The translations under genes and the position numbers were made by a program. This document shows positions 32,430-44,130 of a stretch of 64,000 nucleotides of DNA, piece by piece (position 1 is the first letter of the stretch; the number at the start of each line of letters is the position of its first letter). Source of the stretch: Trichoplusia ni (Eukaryota > Arthropoda > Insecta > Lepidoptera > Noctuidae); NCBI RefSeq assembly GCF_003590095.1, contig NC_039501.1, positions 4,247,673 to 4,311,672 of the forward strand, written 5' to 3'. The notes beneath the pieces were generated by a model. That model saw nothing but the letters and a program-made list of their open reading frames with translations. It did no database searches and was not told where the DNA came from.

Positions 32430-32530
32430 CAAGTAGATGACGATACCACGCCAGGGCCGCTGTGCGTGACATATCAAGAGCTCAATCTCCGCCTAGGACA
32501 AGCATTTGTGTAAAACACGAATTGAAATAA
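32430..32530 (+). mobile_element. tRNA-SINE fragment
   Basis: Degenerate head (gatgacgataccacgccag), B-box-like ctcaatctccgcctaggac, and tail aagcatttgtgtaaaacacg. It ends against the 3' end of the gene on the minus strand. Confidence 0.5.
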
Positions 32531-32538
32531 CACATTAC

Positions 32539-35500
32539 CTAAGCAAATTTCTTTTTATTTATAATATAGAGTAATCGAGGAGATATTTTCTTCATGCGTG
32601 ACACCACTTTGTAGAACTCGCTGCCTGGTCTAATTTTAGCCTTGATTGAACCCTGAAAAGAGCCTTGGTTTAATATAAAGTAAATAATAAAAGATCTTAC
32701 AAATGAATTACGAGTATAAGGACTCAGAAAAAATCGTCATTCTCTTTGACATCTGATATAGTCTAAACATCCCATCAAACAATAAATTCAGCTTTTTGCG
32801 GTACACTGCTCGACATAGGTTTCCCCAAAGTTGCCCCACAGCACCAAATTCTTCGCCTTCCAGATCCAGTGCAAGTCAAACCTTTATTTGATTGCTTAAT
32901 CCTTCAATGTATTGTCAAAATTTAACGGGCTAGGTAGGTAGAAACAATATACTTGATTTTTATTTATTTTTTAATATTGAAGATCTTACCAAAACTTTCT
33001 TCGGTGATCCCATTCTAAGAGCACTTTTTGGATCTACGTCTTCCTTCCAGACTCCATTCCAGTAATCCTAAAAAAAATAAAGAATTAAAATAATTGTATA
33101 GTGAGTCTACCGCAACCCCTACAAGAAAATACTATGCAGTTTTTTAAACAAGAGCTGCAACAAGGGACTATACATGGCGTAAAGCATCTACTAATGTATA
33201 ATGGACGATTTTCGAACTATTATGTTACGATTACGCGTCTTCTCTTCGTTAACGCAAAACCAGAAAATATTGTGCAATACTGGCTCCACAAATTCCATAT
33301 AGAAAATAATTGTTGCGCAATCTTTAATCCCTACACTATCACTAATATTGTACAGATGATTGTTTGCACATACATTATACTTACACACACATAATTCCTC
33401 ATCAGGACAAATTACATATGATCAGCATTCCAGAAAGCAAGGGTTAGTCCTAAAAAGCAGTTGAAACATACCCCAGATCTGAGAATCTTTAGTCGATCGA
33501 CTTCATCTCCAAGATCTTCAGATTTGTCAGGACGTAACAAAGCGGATTCCTTAGCTACTACCAACACGAGTTCTGGGGGCGCCTTCACCGGTATCAGTTC
33601 ATTTTCTTCGGGTTCAACTGCTATATCTTGTAGTACCTGGTAAAATTAAGTTTATCAAAATATCTTGTGAATGTAAATACTAACGACTTATGGAGACTTA
33701 AAGCAAATGAAGGTCTGCTTTTAAAAGAGAACGGCGCTATTTGTGAATATGACCATTTCTCCTCTTTAAATAAGTTGAAATACATAAAACAAATTTATTC
33801 TGTAACATTTCTTTTATGCTCATTTAAAGAATAGTCTAGGTCTTTGAAGGAAAATGTATTTTAACGGCCGGTGACATTGACTAACGGCTGCTAATAGTTG
33901 TAATCCTTTCATTTCTTATTCCCACCGGTCGACCATGAACATAATCATGGTGGATTTTAAACTTCGCAGTTCAATGTTTGGCTTGAATGGCGACTTGCAG
34001 TTTCTAACAGTACAAATGTGACTTTTGCAATGTTGTGTGTACTTCCTAAATCATCTAAACTAAAACGCCAGTTACAAACTATAAAAAAAAAACAACCCGG
34101 GAAACGAAATATTCAAAAACCTAATCTGAACTTGCCGAGCCGCAGTGAGTACCATTGGTGATCAATGATCTCACCTTCATTAAATGAGAAAATGTCTGTG
34201 CCCATAAATGGAACGTCTATTAGCTATTACTAAGGTACTTTTTGATAAGCATCGAGTGTCAGATAATGACTATTGAACTTACTTCAGTATATTTATACTG
34301 CGACACAAATCTCCGAGCCAAATCATTATACATATTTGGTTGCTTTGTATGTGGATTGCTACCTATGAGATCAGCCATGTCACCTGCCGCCATTTCCCTG
34401 GCGAACTGCTGCATTGTTTCCTGATCAAACAATAAAGGGGGCATTTATATATTGGGCCTGTAAGTTAAGGCTTTTATACCTTATCCACTAAAGCATAGAG
34501 TTCATATTGATTTTTCGACTCTAGCATTCTATTAAGGAACCCTTACTACCTCGGTATTTTCTCCTCTATAAGGTTTAGTACTACTAGATGCACCTAATCC
34601 CACACTTTACGTAGAAATGTTAATAAGTACCTCAAATACTTTCTTTTTAGATTCATCGTTTCGACTTTGTTCTTCGTCTACTGCTGTCAAGTGTATTTGA
34701 TGTTCTCCACTGTTTCCTGAATTATCATCTCTATTCTCAGCTTCCGAAGAGCTAACCAATCTGAATGGCCCGTCAAAATTTTCTTGAGTCACTAGATCGT
34801 CTCCAGAGTTCTCTTCGTTGCGCTAAACAAAATAAAAAATGTCATGTATCCGTCTGTTACCATGTGGTACTGGAGCAGAAATAACAGACAAACCAGTTTA
34901 CAGTATGCGCTCCTAAATCTCGAGAATTTTTTGCATTTACCTAATTGGAGAATCTTTTGTTTTGTATTCAATTAATTAAATTTTTGGGCGTTTCCGAGAA
35001 CTGTAACTAAGACAGGCCTAATATATTTTTGCTACATAAACAGCGTGCGAAAAACAAGTCATTATCTTATGAGTATAAAATCAAAATCAAAAGTTTTTAT
35101 TTCAAGTAGGCCCTTCTCCAGGCACTTTCAAAACGTTAAGGTTATGGCTCTAGTAGCGCCATAGTCCATCAATGAAAGTAATGAACATTGTCATTCTTTT
35201 CTATTTTCGTGTCGGATGCACGTTATAGTTCGTGCGTGGCATAGCTCGGCAACAATGCACCTTAAAGTGTGTAATGTACCATATATACCTTAAGGAATTT
35301 AATCACTGGGGTGTCACTAACATTCAAGTCACATGCACAAAGACACCCAGACTGAGAACAAGCATTCATGGATCACACAAATGACTGTCCATGGGGATCG
35401 AACTCATGACGTCACGCTCAGTGTGATTAGCGTGGTGAAAGCCATTCGGCTAATCGTGCTGTCAAGGCATGCATTAAGGTCACGTCGCTGATGGTAAACT

Positions 35501-36056
35501 ATGGTATATAACTAGGCATTTTGTCTTATCAATAACTGTGTAAGACGATGCGCAAAATATTGCTAGTCATGCCTAGAGTGATTAACTTCATCTTGCGGAT
35601 AAATTTAGTAACTAATTATTTTAATATTGTCTGGTTATACTACCCATGTTCTCAAGGAAAGTTAAGTCCTTTCAAAGAGGGTATTATGTTTCATTTTTAA
35701 GAGACCTGTTGATCTAGTGAATAGTGGCCCTGACTGCTGATACCAGAGGTCATAGGTTCAATTCCCACACAGGATATTTGTGCAATGAGTACGATCGATT
35801 GTTCTGCGTCTTGGTGTAATTTATCTATATTACCTATGTATGCATTTAGAAATACACGAGTTTCCTAATTCCCATAATCCAAGCTATGCTTAGTTTTAAA
35901 ATAGATGGCGTTGCGTGAGTTCTATAAAATGTCTTATTTTATAGACTTTGGAACTGACAATGCAATAACGGCTAGAAAATGTTTTAAGGTAAACCTTACC
36001 CCATCATTAACTTGAATTACAACACAAAAAATAAAAATATATACCAAACACTTCAT
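32539..36056 (-). CDS. Predicted secreted acidic protein, unknown function
   Basis: Six exons in transcript order: 36056-36000, 34822-34631, 34420-34283, 33636-33472, 33067-32990, 32652-32539; 247 residues. Every intron is phase 0 with GT-AG borders, so exons are multiples of three. Exon 1 is a signal peptide (MKCLVYIFIFCVVIQVNDG). The mature part is acidic and Ser/Asn/Glu-rich at first (NEENSGDD..., SSSEAENRDDN), then has ETMQQFAREMAAGDMADLIG and a basic C-terminus ending SRMKKISPRLLYIINKKKFA. No family domain, Cys pattern or catalytic motif is recognised. A TATATAA at about 36094-36100 followed by TCAGT may be its core promoter. It lies antisense between the duplicated gene relics and transporter C. 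Confidence 0.72.
35085..35165. repeat. Dispersed repeat (tttatttcaagtaggcc type)
   Basis: aaaagtttttatttcaagta followed by ggcccttctccaggcacttt. Copies also at 41405-41480 (inside a SINE) and 52165-52250. A very common noctuid-type interspersed repeat. Confidence 0.6.
35290..35480 (-). mobile_element. tRNA-derived SINE
   Basis: Minus-strand member of the agccgagtgg family: tail acaaagacacccagactgag, tggatcacacaaatg, B-box region ggatcgaactcatgacgtca, head gaaagccattcggctaatcg. It lies in intron 1 of the 36056 gene. Confidence 0.65.
35701..35935 (+). mobile_element. tRNA-derived SINE (tggtctagtgg family)
   Basis: Head gacctgttgatctagtgaat, B-box aggttcaattcccacacagg, tail gttctgcgtcttggtgtaat ... 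gcttagttttaaaatagatg. Full-length, plus strand, ending about 65 bp from the signal-peptide exon of the 36056 gene. Confidence 0.65.
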
Positions 36057-36640
36057 GTCATAGGTATAGTTAATGAAAACTGACTCTAAAGGTTATATAA
36101 CGCTATAAAAGTAACGGCAATCTTATATTTGGATATAAATATTAATTGAAGTTGCATTTTATGTTCATCAAAGTTTTCCTCTTGTCATGATTAGGCCTCC
36201 CCTATTGCACTACATCGAGATCTATCCTCGGAGATCTATCTTCGGCTGCTCGCATCCAGCTCCTTCCTACTGGGATAGATCTATCATCACTCACAGGACA
36301 ACTGTCGCCATTGAACCTAATATAGGCAACCAGAATTTGTATTCAAGTGTAAATGAAGTCTGAATATTAAAAAGTTGAGGCAGCAGAAATGACGTTACCA
36401 TGCAGAGTCAATAAAAAAACCGATGCAATGATAAATAAATTTTAATTCAAACCGCACATTTATCAGAAAACCAAAAACAAACGCAAAAAAAATACAAAAC
36501 ATATAACAAATAAATCTATCAAGCAAATAGGTACTATAAAAAAGAAACCTTACATGCTGTAACTAATCGTATCGCATTAACACTATAACAGCGAATTGTG
36601 GTGACATATGTTATTGCAGAGTACCTATATAACCGAACCT

Positions 36641-36825
36641 TAAAATTGCATTCTTCGCAGTTGCCTACTCTTTGGCGTATACAGGCAATCGCGTAAATAC
36701 AGACATCTGGCAGGCAGTCGCAGTTCATTTCTGGGCATGGGCTTTCCATCCCATTGTAGCACCACAATACCCTTTCTGGAGATTCATTCCACTTAAGACA
36801 GAAGTGAAGAACTTGAGGGACTATT
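36641..36825 (-). CDS. Orphan cysteine-rich exon candidate
   Basis: An open stretch preceded on the minus strand by a splice acceptor-like gttgtaatag and followed by AAG|gttcgg. It reads FCLKWNESPERVLWCYNG, then PCPEMNCDCLPDVCIYAIAC and a CEEC near the end, about 60 residues with 10 Cys. The Cys density and C-P-x-M-N-C-D-C run look like a secreted disulfide-rich module rather than chance. No first or last exon is found, because repeats lie on both sides. It could be a remnant or a chance ORF. Confidence 0.3.
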
Positions 36826-36944
36826 ACAACGTCTCCACTCCTTCCACACACCTAATTATATGACTTCGGAAATTTGCTTCGGTGGCAACAAGGTTTATAT
36901 ATATATATATTCAGGTGTTATTTTTGGAACGAATCTCCCTGACA

Positions 36945-37045
36945 CCAAAGTAATTAAGCATTTGTGGATCACACGAATTTTGTTTGTGTGGAGTTTGGTG
37001 GTGAGGATCAAAACTGCGACAAGCCGCGCAGTGTCAGTCAAATCA
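36945..37045 (+). mobile_element. tRNA-SINE tail fragment
   Basis: Contains aagcatttgtggatcacacg and gaggatcaaaactgcgacaa in an order that fits a scrambled, decayed SINE. A (ta)n microsatellite precedes it at 36897-36910. Confidence 0.4.
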
Positions 37046-37309
37046 ATGATATTCATCGATGATATCGTCAAAAATATCTAATTATTATATCGCCGCCAGT
37101 ACAAAAATAATACTCAAGAGTAATTATTAATTTAACAGGAAAAATAAAAAAAGTAGGTTTTGGTTCGATAGAAAAGGCCTAAATATAAGGAGCTGTAAAA
37201 TAATTTCATAACAAGAAACTAATAATTTAATGTGAAGTGTATCTAGTTTTGCGTTTAGCAGGTTTAGTAAGCTCGCGATTGTCTAGCAATCAATTCCGCA
37301 GATTCATAT

Positions 37310-40300
37310 TTAAAGGTTCATTTCAATAAACACGCTAACCAATTCCATAGCATTGACGAGACTTCCGCAGATAAAGATGAAGATCCCAATGCATATAAGA
37401 ACTATCGCTCTCCAGAATCTCCAATTCATGTGGCCCAGTCCAGGCCTGTCCCAGATTACCAAGAGATTGATGACATTAGGCCAAATGAAGGCCATGTTTG
37501 ACAGGCAGAAGGTTCCCAGCTGAAAATTGCACAATAATCGTCAGAAGTCTATCAATCACAAATGTTTAAAAAAACTAATTTCTGACAAGATAATTTTTTT
37601 CCCTAATCTTCAAAAAAAACAACAGATATGAACCGAGCGTGCTCTCGGCGTTTTCTAGCTTCTTCAACCTGTCAACGTCCCATCATCATCATCATCATGA
37701 TCATCATCAGCGTTAAGTAACTTACAGCTTGGTAAAAGCTGCCATTTGCCAATCAGTCATACCCGTATTTTTTAGACTAAATAGGTGAACTGTCACTTAA
37801 TAACATATGAAAACTAATTGAATTTGATTGTGTACAGTTTTAATGTGTTAGACTACTTCTGTTTCTGTCCGTACGTTTCTCGTAGTTGAGTTTGCCCTTC
37901 GCATCTACCTTGTTCCTGCTATCTATTTCATACCATCTGCCCATCTCAACAACGTCCCGTAAATGAAAGTCCAAAAGTAGGTAATATACCAAAATGGAAG
38001 GGTTACTTACAAATCCCATGATGGCGTTAATTTCTGGGAATACAATCGCAATAGTACCGATCCCACAAACGAATATCGCTCGGTAAACAAGCTCCCATTG
38101 CGGCCTCTTTGGTACAGGGTGTCTCTGCTTCAGGTAATAGAAGCACAGATTAAACGGTACAAAGAAGTTTAGAGCGAAAGTCACGTAGATCATAAGAGCA
38201 ATGGCAGCTTTCAAGAATTTGTCCGACCTGAAAGTATTGCCACGATTAAAAATCTACTATGAATTATAGGTAGTGCGTTCGATTCTCACCCAGGACACAT
38301 GTTTGAGCACGACCATGTGTTCTGTCTGATCGGCTACCTTTTGCTCACAATACAAGTTTTGCTTATTTTGAGACTAGCATTAGAAAAATAATACACTGTG
38401 AAATAAGCTCTTAAAAGTTACATCACAATTAATAGTTTTCGTATGTTTTCTGTCTCAAATTTGTAAAAAGGCATCTTAGCAAAGATTCTAAGCCGTTGAT
38501 TATAGGGAGAGTTAAGCTAGTTGACTACGACGAAAGAATCTTATAACTTACAAGCTCATGGGAAAGTTGATCGTAATAGGCGATTCACATTTCTCCAAGA
38601 ATGCGGCATAACCGAAGAATGACACAAGGAAGGTGCAAAGGACGATCAATGACATCCCTGAAAACAAAAACGTGATTAAAAATAAAATTTCGTGGTAACC
38701 ATTAAATCCACATAGAATAGAATAGAATATTCTTTACTGTACATCATAGAAGGACATCCATGGCGGGGAATGAAGTAAATAAATGAAAGTAAAACCTAAC
38801 TTAAGCAATAAATAAAATGATTGCATGTATCGCCGAACGGTATAGGTTACCACGCCACACCCACTGTGAATGACGAGTGTCGGTTTCGTTTCCTGCGCAG
38901 GACAAGGATTTGTGTAATCCACAATTTCTTGTTCCGAGTCTTGGTGACTTAGTGCAGTGCAGGAGACGTTTTAAAAGAACAATCATCATCATCCTTTATC
39001 CTCCCACTGCTGGACATAGGCCAGGGGAGGCCTCTCATGCCAATTTCTACAGTCTTGTGCTAGCTTGATCCAGACTCGACCCGAGACCTTTACTATGTCA
39101 TCGACCCATCTTGCTCCCGGACGACCGAAGCTTGTCTGTGCCACCATCCTGTCACCGCCTTAGTCCACCTGCCGTCACTTCGTTTGGCCTAGTAGCCTGC
39201 CCAGCTCTACTTCAACCTCGTTATTATGTTGTTGTATTTGTCGTTGTTATTTGTTTATTACTTACCAATAAACAAAGTCTGTGGGAATCTGTAGGGCTCT
39301 CGCATGTTGTTTTCAATAGCGATAACGACACCGGCACACGACATACTAAACACTGTCATCCCGATAAACTCGAATGTGTTATACGCTGTCGTTGCCAATG
39401 TCATGTTTTCGAAAGCAGGGTTGTAATCAAAAGCATAGTAGACGGCCAGCATAATACAGAATACTGAAAATTAAAACCAAATATTTAGAGAACAATTAAA
39501 ATTTATCATCTTGTGTCTTGTCTTTTTGTAAACAAACGAAACTAACTATTTTCGTAGGTGTAAATTTGAGGTATTCCATTCAATCACATAAAACCTAATC
39601 ATGCCAGATTTTAACACAAATAACCATTAAAATAATTATATAGCACTTACCGATGACAATGTTCGCCCCAATTGAAAAAGGAGCCAAATATTTCAAATGC
39701 CTAATCATACAAATGACGACAATCAGCGGAATCATACAACCCATGTATACTCTTAGGCCCGGGTACCCTGAAAGAGAAAAAAAAACGATCCAGTGTGAGG
39801 GGGGGGGGGGCGAGACTGAGCGTGCCATAGAAATAGATTAAGCTATGCCTCTTTGTAAAATACACACAGATTCCAAATCATGTCATGGATCCAAAATAAT
39901 ATATCATCTTTAATCCTAAGTATGACATCGGCCTAGCCTTTTTCCCTATGTTGGGGTCGTCTTCCAGTCTAATTGGATTCAGCTACCAGTGTTTTACAAG
40001 GAGCGGAGTTACCTGGGCAACACGGAGGAACTCGTTATGACAAAGATGGTCAACCGTTTACGAACCGACCGTGTCAAGCGTAGCTTAACCTGTTATCGAT
40101 CAACTTTTGCAGGTATAACCTAGCCAGCTACATAAGATAATTTATTTTTAATTCATTAGTGCCCCGCTTCAGCGCAAAGACCTTCCTTATATGCGAATCA
40201 CTTGCTATAAAGGTACGAATGAGAAAAGAACTGGTTTAGGAATTGAGATGATCCTGCCTTCTTATGGGCCAGCGACGAGGTATTTTTCATAATTTGACTT

Positions 40301-42802
40301 TTACTACCGTTTGACCATGGTTGCCATTGCCCAAAACTTTTAGATAATAATAATTCTCCGCATGTCTCACCTGGGAAAGACCCTTCAAAAGAAGAGGCAT
40401 GGGTATCTTCGACGAGCTGCTTAAGTTGTTTCGATATTATAATCAGATAGCAACAACATGAACCAAACAGATCTAGACATATAATTCCGTCTATCGTATA
40501 CCTGTGAATTGTAATTACAGTTTAAATTACATTCGCTAACGAATAACAAATACTCGTATGACATTTAAGCTACACTATACAAGACCCATTTATTCAAGTT
40601 AGGTTAGAATTTTTTGAACGTCAAGAATGTTAAATGAAGTTTTTATTTGGAATAGGCTATTTTTCAGGCACTTATAATATAGACATCATCCCGTATCGCC
40701 GTATGTAGGTCTCTGGCTATGAAGAAGTGGCATTATAAACTCCATAGCATAACGCTATCACTTATTTTACAACAAAATATACAAGATGACGTTAAGACGA
40801 TTGATGAGCAAATATTAAAAAAAAAACCAAATTCTTTAAACCTGTTGCCTACACACATTTTGTTTCTTTTTTGGGATAAATCCGTGAAGGCATCGTTTCT
40901 GCAAGAAAGCGTGGTGTAACACAGCTTTATGCAAGCCATAATTTACTACAATACGCCATCAGAAATCCCCAAAATGTTTCTCCAAAACGAAACGAATAGA
41001 AAAATTTGTTACCTGAAAAACCTGGCTACTTTCTTAAGAGTTGGAAATCTACTGCACATCATTGCTGCTTCACCCACATCCGAATATGACATACTCGGTA
41101 TTCTTGTCCGTTTGTAAAGTACTTGGGATGACCATACTAGTAGCTGAAATGAGTAACATACAATATACAATAGAGAAATAGTATCGTAGAGATATCTATC
41201 TTCTAAAGTAGCAAGTAAATAGCATACTGAAAGATTATCTCATTTTTTTTTTGTTAAATTGACTTGAACTTTAGTTAATTTTCAACTGAATCGCTCGTGC
41301 GTGCTCATCGTGCTCATCAACACTCGATTCCCACTCAACACGTGTCCTGAGTGGGAATCGAACCCACATTCCCCGGTATAACAGTCACGGCCGTCGGCCA
41401 CTTACCAAAACTAAAAGTTTTTATTTCAAGTAGGCCGTTTTCCAGGCACTTTCAAAACGTTACAATGATGACTCTAGTTGCCAAGACCAACAGGCCAGTA
41501 AATATATCAACGCTTAACTCACTTACATGTAGACAGTACGCCATGTAAGCACCAAAAATGACATTGAGTGGTACCGCGACGCCTACTCCAGCTTTCATGT
41601 ACGCCACGTGACCGCTAAGGATTCCGCCTCCCAAAGCACCCTTAACAATATGGGCCACGGAGCCAAATACGCTGAAATATTCAAGAATTCAAATTAGCCT
41701 AGTCATCGACATCACTTGCTAGTAAAAATCTTACTGGAAAATGACGTCACACGAGATTTTATTTCACAGCGAATTAATTATGAGGTAAAAAAAATGGTTT
41801 GCAATATTTTTCGGAAAATGTCTGATGAACGGTTTTTTTTCGTAAAAACGCTATCCCGACGCATACCTATGCGTGAGTAAACTGTAACGGTCTACCCACG
41901 CGTTACTCACCTTATAATTCTGTGTGACAAAACAAGATAAAGATGCTACTGCTATTTCGTTACGCTTTAGGTAATACAAACGTAATTATCACTTGCTAGA
42001 AACGGCGAAGCAAAATACCTTATAAAAACTTTATCTATTATGGTTATCGACCCTCTGAAGCTGGTGAAGTAGCTTAGTAAAGTGATATACCTGGTAAGTT
42101 TGACATGAGTCCTGTGCTTAAGAAAGTCATAGGCATCTTCTTCCTCTTGGGTTGTCGCTACATTCTTGAAATCTCGACTGGGCCTTGGTCCAGCTTTCTG
42201 TAAAATATTTTCGAAATATGGATACATGTTTATGTGACAGACGTCCAAACGACTCACCTATAGATACTTTAAAATTATTATTTTTTATCTAGCCCACAGT
42301 GTCCCTCTGCTGGGTAAAGGCCTCCCCCAAATCCTTCCACAATTCTGTTCTGGGCCTCATGGAACCAGCCCGTGCGGTGAGCGTTAAGATCGTCACACCA
42401 CCGCTTCCTAGGCCTCCCACAAATTAGATTACCAATATAAATTTTTAATAAAAAAATCCCGATTCACTAATTCAATTTTTAATTTGTTAGTGTTTCTGCA
42501 TTTGATACCCATATCAAGGAGTCATATTTGTAACAACCCGTCGTTTATATTCGCTTGTCATATCCCAGCCAATCGCCAGGTGATACCCGCATAGGAGAAG
42601 AATTTGTGTGATGCACAAATGCTTTTGTTCTGAATCTGTGTGTCGTTGTGCATGTCACTTCAAGAATCTTTGTGAAAGCCACGGTGATGCAAGAATTAAA
42701 GTTCTCAATGCAGAAGTGTTTTTTTTATTATTTTTAACTACTTTATATCAAACTTATCTAGATGGGAAGAGCAAAGGCCCTGATTAACTTTACCTGGCTC
42801 AT
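37310..42802 (-). CDS. Transporter C: SLC36/PAT-like amino acid transporter
   Basis: Ten coding exons in transcript order: 42802-42794, 42197-42091, 41671-41527, 41143-41013, 40501-40371, 39767-39651, 39463-39266, 38657-38552, 38227-38011, 37519-37310; 456 residues. Exon lengths from the third exon on equal those of transporter B except the last (210 versus 213 bp), so the two are recent duplicates. The first coding exon has only nine bases (MSQ), joined to KAGPRPSRDFKNVATTQEEE. TM1 reads HIVKGALGGGILSGHVAYMK, the middle TM FEFIGMTVFSMSCAGVVIAI, and TM9 YVTFALNFFVPFNLCFYYLK. Family role: proton-coupled amino acid transport. The five-prime part of the ATG exon starts at the acceptor near 42874. 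Introns carry SINEs and LINE tails, one of them nested. Confidence 0.88.
38260..38400 (+). mobile_element. tRNA-SINE fragment (tggtctagtgg family)
   Basis: gtgcgttcgattctcaccca (B-box) then gtttgagcacgaccatgtgt; truncated at both ends, inside an intron of transporter C. Confidence 0.5.
38820..38975 (+). mobile_element. tRNA-derived SINE
   Basis: ggttaccacgccacacccac, acaaggatttgtgtaatcca and ggtgacttagtgcagtgcag follow the agccgagtgg family body; the head is decayed. It adjoins an RTE tail. Confidence 0.5.
39000..39215 (-). mobile_element. RTE-type LINE 3' end fragment
   Basis: cctcccactgctggacatag followed by gccaggggaggcctctcatg, then gacccatcttgctcccggac. The phrase ctgctggacataggcc is the usual 3' end of an RTE family in moths, here on the minus strand, in an intron of transporter C. 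Confidence 0.55.
39922..40125 (-). mobile_element. 5S-type SINE, internally deleted
   Basis: Minus strand: the 3' part (ggcctagcctttttccctat...) is joined directly to the 5S-like head (on the minus strand ggttaagctacgcttgacac, then ggttgaccatctttgtcata). The middle is missing. It supports the head sequence seen at 26166. Confidence 0.65.
41285..41505 (-). mobile_element. tRNA-SINE interrupted by another repeat
   Basis: The B-box gtgggttcgattcccactca (minus strand) is separated from its head (ctggcctgttggtc) by the tttatttcaagtaggcc repeat at about 41405-41480. A shared ccaa at the borders may be a short target duplication, so the second element landed inside the first. Confidence 0.6.
42284..42422 (-). 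mobile_element. RTE-type LINE 3' end fragment
   Basis: tatctagcccacagtgtccc ... gaaccagcccgtgcggtgag ... ccaccgcttcctaggcctcc is the complement of the 3' end seen at 23430-23545. It ends about 85 bp upstream of the exon at 42197. Confidence 0.6.
42590..42730 (+). mobile_element. tRNA-SINE tail fragment
   Basis: gaatttgtgtgatgcacaaa, tgtgtcgttgtgcatgtcac and gatgcaagaattaaagttct match the agccgagtgg family tail. It lies about 60 bp beyond the ATG exon of transporter C, in intron 1. Confidence 0.55.
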
Positions 42803-43899
42803 TATAAGGAGATGTGGTCACAGTTCAAAGTTGAATTATGGTGTCTCCTCTTAGCGTTGCAAAATAAGGTCGTGCTGAAACAATGAAATTATTACAACAC
42901 TTGAACAGAGTGAGGGTTATAGATGAAATAGCTTTGGTGGCAGTGTGGGTTTTGTTAATTTTGGGTTCTCCGTTCTTCGAAGAGACCATAATACTGTATA
43001 GAGTAGAGATCATAGCACTAAGTTGTGGTCAATAGTTTTTTTTTATTTAACTTTTTTGTAATTTATGGAAGACTTGCCACTCAGCGAAAAAGTTCTGAAA
43101 ACAACTCTTTACGCCTGGCATTAATATTATTTAGAATTTAATCCCAGTTTAGAATTTATATAGATACATGTTTACTATTCACTATTAATAGACTAATAGG
43201 TTACTATTGGCTGAAAGTCAAGTCTTTGATTCAACCCAGGAATTTGGTCAATAAATAGCGACTGTTCTTTGCATCCATTGGTTGGCAGTCAGCTGTTGTA
43301 ACAAAGCTGTCAATTTAAGAAAGGTAAACGTTAATTAAACCACCATAACGTTGAATGCGCTCAGTTCAGTATGAATTCTGGTATAACCTCAGTGATTCAA
43401 TTCCCATATAGCAGAACCCAGACTAGATATGTTGAGTGAAAGATTTTGACCCAAAAATCTAATAAGTTCGAAGGTAGATTTACAAAATCAATGCAAACGG
43501 TATAAAAATAAAAGCTATAATTAAAAAAATAGATATTATATGGACAACATAACTGTCTACTGTTCGGAAGTGTGGTTTCATTGATGTGTGAATCAGCTCT
43601 AAAGAGCTTCACGGATCAAAACCTCCAAAATATATTAAAATAGAAAACTGAGTTCAGCTTCAGCGTCCAAAAATATAACGTCCATTACATTAAAACTTTA
43701 TTTTCTCTTTTTTTACACACACAATTTGACAAATGTTCCGATCGTATATTTTAGCTGCTAGCAAATATTAAATCTGTAACAGAAGAAACGAAATCTAGAT
43801 AAAGTAATATGAATACTTACCACAATGTAAATTAACAAAAAAAAACACATTAAAAAAGAAATCTTTTCCAAAGGCTCCGTTTTTAGCTGATTGTCTCAC

Positions 43900-43995
43900 C
43901 GTTCCTTCGACTTCTTTTTACAATTAGCTGTCAGCATTGATTATTCTTCTACAAAACAAAACAGCGAACTATGTCATGGACAAGGAGGTGTGTTT
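43900..43995 (-). promoter_or_regulatory. Candidate noncoding first exon/promoter of transporter C
   Basis: On the minus strand tgacagctaattgtaaaaag leads into aagtcgaaggaacg|gtgaga. The block matches 27443-27545 upstream of transporter B and ends in the same donor form. The next exon (from 42874, ending in the ATG at 42802) starts cagcacgaccttat in C and cagcccgaccttat in B, which supports the same 5'UTR splice in both genes. Confidence 0.45.
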
Positions 43996-44130
43996 ACAAC
44001 CTCTCTTAACAAATTCCTAGACTGCAATCTCTTCTAGAAACATTTTTTTTTGTAAAGCGGGGTTTTTTGGTGGACTCTTATCGCCGTGCTACGTCATCTA
44101 AATGTTTGTGTCGGTGTATGGCAATGCAAA

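Noticed and set aside
33101..33394. 97-codon plus-strand ORF
   Set aside because: It lies antisense in an intron of the 36056-32539 gene, in AT-rich sequence, with no splice context or recognisable protein.
37680..37710. Short CAT-repeat cluster considered as a CRISPR-like or satellite array
   Set aside because: It is a simple trinucleotide microsatellite; no spacers or long unit. No CRISPR array is expected or seen in this animal genome.
39111..39467. 118-codon plus-strand ORF
   Set aside because: It runs through an RTE-LINE tail and then antisense across a transporter C exon; the frame is not that of either.
37310..42802. Possible chimeric or pseudogene status of transporter C because of its 9-base first coding exon
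   Set aside because: All ten exons keep frame, splice sites and membrane segments, and the tiny exon is matched by an equivalent 33-base exon in transporter B.
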